A stretch of DNA of 64,000 nucleotides, taken from assembly GCF_900099825.1 (NCBI RefSeq), contig NZ_LT629693.1, positions 2,356,001-2,420,000 of the forward strand, written 5' to 3'. This document shows, piece by piece, positions 61,984 through 64,000 of this stretch. Each line of letters starts with the position of its first letter. Positions within the stretch are counted from its first letter, which is position 1. Both the position numbers and the translations under genes were made by a program. This DNA comes from Bradyrhizobium ottawaense. Lineage in GTDB: Bacteria > Pseudomonadota > Alphaproteobacteria > Rhizobiales > Xanthobacteraceae. The notes below the pieces were generated by a model that was not told the DNA's origin, made no database searches, and was given only the letters and a program-made list of their open reading frames with translations.

Positions 61984-62781
61984 TTACGCATCGTTCCGGC
62001 GCAGAAACTCGGTAGCCAAAGAGAGAAATTCATCGGCTCCCTCAAAGTAGGCCAGGTGCCCGGCACTGATCCGTTGGTACATTGAGCCGGAAATGCTCGC
62101 GGCCAGCTCACGTGTCTGCGTGACGATCTGATCGTGAGCACAGTCGATTACGAGCGTGGGGCTTGTAACGCTTCTGGCTTGTTCGCTTACATCAACCGCC
62201 AGATCCAATTCGACCTGACGTGCAATCCCCTCCCAATTGGCGAGAGGCATGTACCCTTTGATCATGTCTTCGATCGTCGAAGCGCCCACGTTCGAAACAA
62301 ACGCCGGCGTGAGTCCGGAGAGCAGGAGCAGCCTCAGAAATGCGTTGCGGTTGGTCCGGAGCAGGTCAAGCCAGAGCTCGAATTGAAGCTTGAGCCGCGG
62401 CTCTGCGCCCCGCGAAAACCCGGCAACCACAATGAGGGACCGGACCAGATCTGCCGAACTGGCTGCAAGCTGAATTGCAATCGCCGCTCCGAGAGAATGG
62501 CCGACCAGATCGAACCGGTCCGCACCGGCCGCGCGGGCCACTCCCCTTACTTGGCGAGCAAGTTTCTGCAGGCTAAGCGCACTTCCGTCATCCGTCGTGT
62601 CTCCCGAGCCCGAGTAGTCCAAACTGATCACGGTGCGATATTTGCTGAGCGCCCCGATTACCGGGCCCCAATGCGCATCGAGCGCAGCGGTACCGTTTAC
62701 GAGCACGACAGCAGGACCGCGCCCGTGCAATCGGTATGCGACGCGCGCATCATCGACATTTACTACGCTTGTTGTTGCCAC
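61984..62781 (-). CDS. Alpha/beta hydrolase
   Basis: A 265-residue alpha/beta hydrolase. The oxyanion region is VVLVNGTAALDAHWGPVIGA, the nucleophile elbow is LVGHSLGAAIAIQLA (Ser in GHSLG), the acid is near LVIDCAHDQIVTQT, and the catalytic His is near ISAGHLAYFEGAD. It resembles 3-oxoadipate enol-lactonase and C-C hydrolases of aromatic pathways, fitting the adjacent aromatic monooxygenase. An inverted repeat at 62807-62819 precedes it. Confidence 0.92.
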   Translation of the reverse strand: MATTSVVNVDDARVAYRLHGRGPAVVLVNGTAALDAHWGPVIGALSKYRTVISLDYSGSGDTTDDGSALSLQKLARQVRGVARAAGADRFDLVGHSLGAAIAIQLAASSADLVRSLIVVAGFSRGAEPRLKLQFELWLDLLRTNRNAFLRLLLLSGLTPAFVSNVGASTIEDMIKGYMPLANWEGIARQVELDLAVDVSEQARSVTSPTLVIDCAHDQIVTQTRELAASISGSMYQRISAGHLAYFEGADEFLSLATEFLRRNDA

Positions 62782-62806
62782 AAATTTACCCTTTCTATCT
62801 TTAAAT

Positions 62807-62819
62807 GATGATCGTCATC
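62807..62819. promoter_or_regulatory. Inverted repeat upstream of the hydrolase gene
   Basis: GATGA-TCG-TCATC forms a perfect inverted repeat 26 bp ahead of the hydrolase start, in an AT-rich leader. A nearby GATGATACATGACG repeats the half-site. It is a likely regulator site; the regulator is unknown. Confidence 0.4.
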
Positions 62820-62929
62820 TGACTGACTGAGATGATACATGACGTGCTTGACGGCAAGTCAAAGCGTCGTGAGGACACTCGGGCAGAGGTGTGACCGTCG
62901 TCATCCTGAGCACCTGCCCGCGCAGGCAA

Positions 62930-64000
62930 TCAGGCGGCGAATTCGGTGCTGCCTGCGCCGTCTACGGCGCGCACGTGGGCGACGTAGCCGTCCGGACGGA
63001 CAAGCATTGAAGCGAATTTGCCGAGCAGACCGTCGTTGGCGCCGGGTGCCAGGCTGACGATGTTGATTGCGTCCCTGACGTGCGTTGCGTTGCTCTTCGC
63101 AGCGACTTGCAACAGGGCCCAGCGCCCTTCTTGGAGATAGGGGTAGAGGGTCGCGCGCGAGCCGTCCCTCAACACAAGATCCCCGTCGGAAAGACGATGC
63201 CCGCTCACACCTTTCCGATGTTCCCAATTGTGCTCCGCCTTAAACAGCGGTTCTGGATAGGCGACACCAAAACCGGAGAGCTGGTCCGAGAGCTGGCGGT
63301 TGACCTCCGGCACGCGAAGAAAGCCGCTGAGCATGCGCCGCAGAGCCAATGCCGGAGGATCAAATGCGGAGAACAGCGCGAATTGCGCAAGCGTGTCATC
63401 TTGGAGCGCCTCGCCGATCGGTCTACGTTCTGACTGATAGCTATCGAGTATCTCGTCAGACGCGGTACCGTGTATAACACTCGCCAGTTTCCAGCCGAGA
63501 TTCATGGCGTCCTGGATGCCGACGTTCATGCCCTGACCGCCCATCGGCGGATTGATGTGAGCGGCATCGCCAGCCAGGAAAATCCGCTCTTTCCGATAGC
63601 ACTCGGCCAGGCGCGATTCATCTGTGAAGCGCGATATCCAAACAGGATCGCGCGGACGGAGATCCCTGCCGAAAATGCGGGCCGCGCAAGCCGCGACCTC
63701 GGCGAGCGATACCGGCTCGGAGGGTGCTGAATAGGGTGACGATGCATCAATGACACCAATTCTGTGGTGAACGCCATCGCCACGTGGCGCGAGAACCAAA
63801 CCACCAGCCTCGTTGACGAGGGTCAGGACCGGTCTCTCTGGTGGCGCATCAAGCGCAACGTCTGCCAATGTCATTGTATGCCGTGCCGGATGACCGACAA
63901 AATCGATGGCTAAGGCTTGCCTTACGATACTGCGAGCGCCATCGGCCCCAGCGGCGTAGCGAGCGGCAAAGCCGAATGGTGTCTCGCCATTCCGGCCCCG
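62930..64000 (-). CDS. FAD-dependent aromatic monooxygenase (partial, cut by right edge)
   Basis: The visible 356 residues are the C-terminal part of a class A flavin monooxygenase (PheA/TfdB/MhpA type). The frame stays open to the window edge upstream of the ATG at 63874. It carries AAGADGARSIVRQALAIDF (the DG motif) and RIFLAGDAAHINPPMGGQGM (the GD motif with FAD contact), then NVGIQDAMNLGWKLA. A thioredoxin-like C-terminal domain ends MLVRPDGYVAHVRAVDGAG. It hydroxylates an unknown phenolic or similar aromatic and lies upstream of the alpha/beta hydrolase. Confidence 0.92.
   Translation of the reverse strand, partial: RGRNGETPFGFAARYAAGADGARSIVRQALAIDFVGHPARHTMTLADVALDAPPERPVLTLVNEAGGLVLAPRGDGVHHRIGVIDASSPYSAPSEPVSLAEVAACAARIFGRDLRPRDPVWISRFTDESRLAECYRKERIFLAGDAAHINPPMGGQGMNVGIQDAMNLGWKLASVIHGTASDEILDSYQSERRPIGEALQDDTLAQFALFSAFDPPALALRRMLSGFLRVPEVNRQLSDQLSGFGVAYPEPLFKAEHNWEHRKGVSGHRLSDGDLVLRDGSRATLYPYLQEGRWALLQVAAKSNATHVRDAINIVSLAPGANDGLLGKFASMLVRPDGYVAHVRAVDGAGSTEFAA

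Noticed and set aside
1..64000. CRISPR array or tRNA attachment site
   Set aside because: No regularly spaced 25-40 bp repeats and no tRNA gene were seen by eye; a dedicated scan would be decisive.

Overview
The window reads as chromosomal DNA of an alphaproteobacterium of the Hyphomicrobiales, most like Bradyrhizobium or Rhodopseudomonas. This rests on the moderately high GC, a cyoABCD quinol oxidase operon, an ALAS-type hemA (C4 route to heme), FixL/FixJ-like signalling proteins and many catabolic dehydrogenases. The genus is inferred, not shown. I saw no rRNA, tRNA or CRISPR array.

Layout. 0-4 kb: cytochrome bo3 quinol oxidase operon (minus strand), with the first codons of a further gene running off the left edge. 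4-8 kb: small hypothetical proteins and hemA. 8-16 kb: a signalling block with a seven-PAS histidine kinase, a FixJ-type regulator, a stand-alone receiver, a winged-helix/ATPase regulator and a KdpE-like response regulator. 16-17.4 kb: an MFS transporter. 17.6-27.7 kb: two divergent transcription units. Leftward are a cytochrome c, an IorAB-like molybdenum hydroxylase, a NIPSNAP protein, a DUF4331 protein, a repeat protein and a small protein. Rightward are a DyP peroxidase, a paralogue of that small protein and a carboxymuconolactone-decarboxylase (CMD) family protein. 28-32 kb: a second, full-length winged-helix/ATPase regulator and a FUSC transporter split by a frameshift.

33-42.6 kb is a defence locus: TerB-domain protein, BrxD-like ATPase and Lhr-like helicase, the composition of the Shango anti-phage system. 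A fourth gene follows on the same strand and encodes a RecB-like nuclease, an RNase H-like domain and an SF1 helicase in one chain. 43-46.2 kb is a scar zone: a frameshifted IclR remnant, a CMD protein, the 3' end of glyA joined at one base to a truncated IS91-family element, and a frameshifted SDR remnant. 46.2-64 kb is a catabolic region with two GMC oxidoreductases, GST, Gfo/Idh oxidoreductase, quinone oxidoreductases, nitroreductase, ALDH, SDR, CMD, ABM monooxygenase, alpha/beta hydrolase, a FAD aromatic monooxygenase cut by the right edge, and LysR, GlxA-type and TetR regulators.

Two observations stand out. First, a 28-bp composite element built on WTTTG-N5-WTTTG (10-bp direct repeat) followed by TTnATTs lies upstream of cyoA, hemA, the KdpE-like regulator, the cytochrome c operon, the DyP gene and the FUSC gene. 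It suggests an undescribed regulon linking heme synthesis to heme-using oxidases. Second, the defence locus is a four-gene Shango with an added nuclease-helicase.
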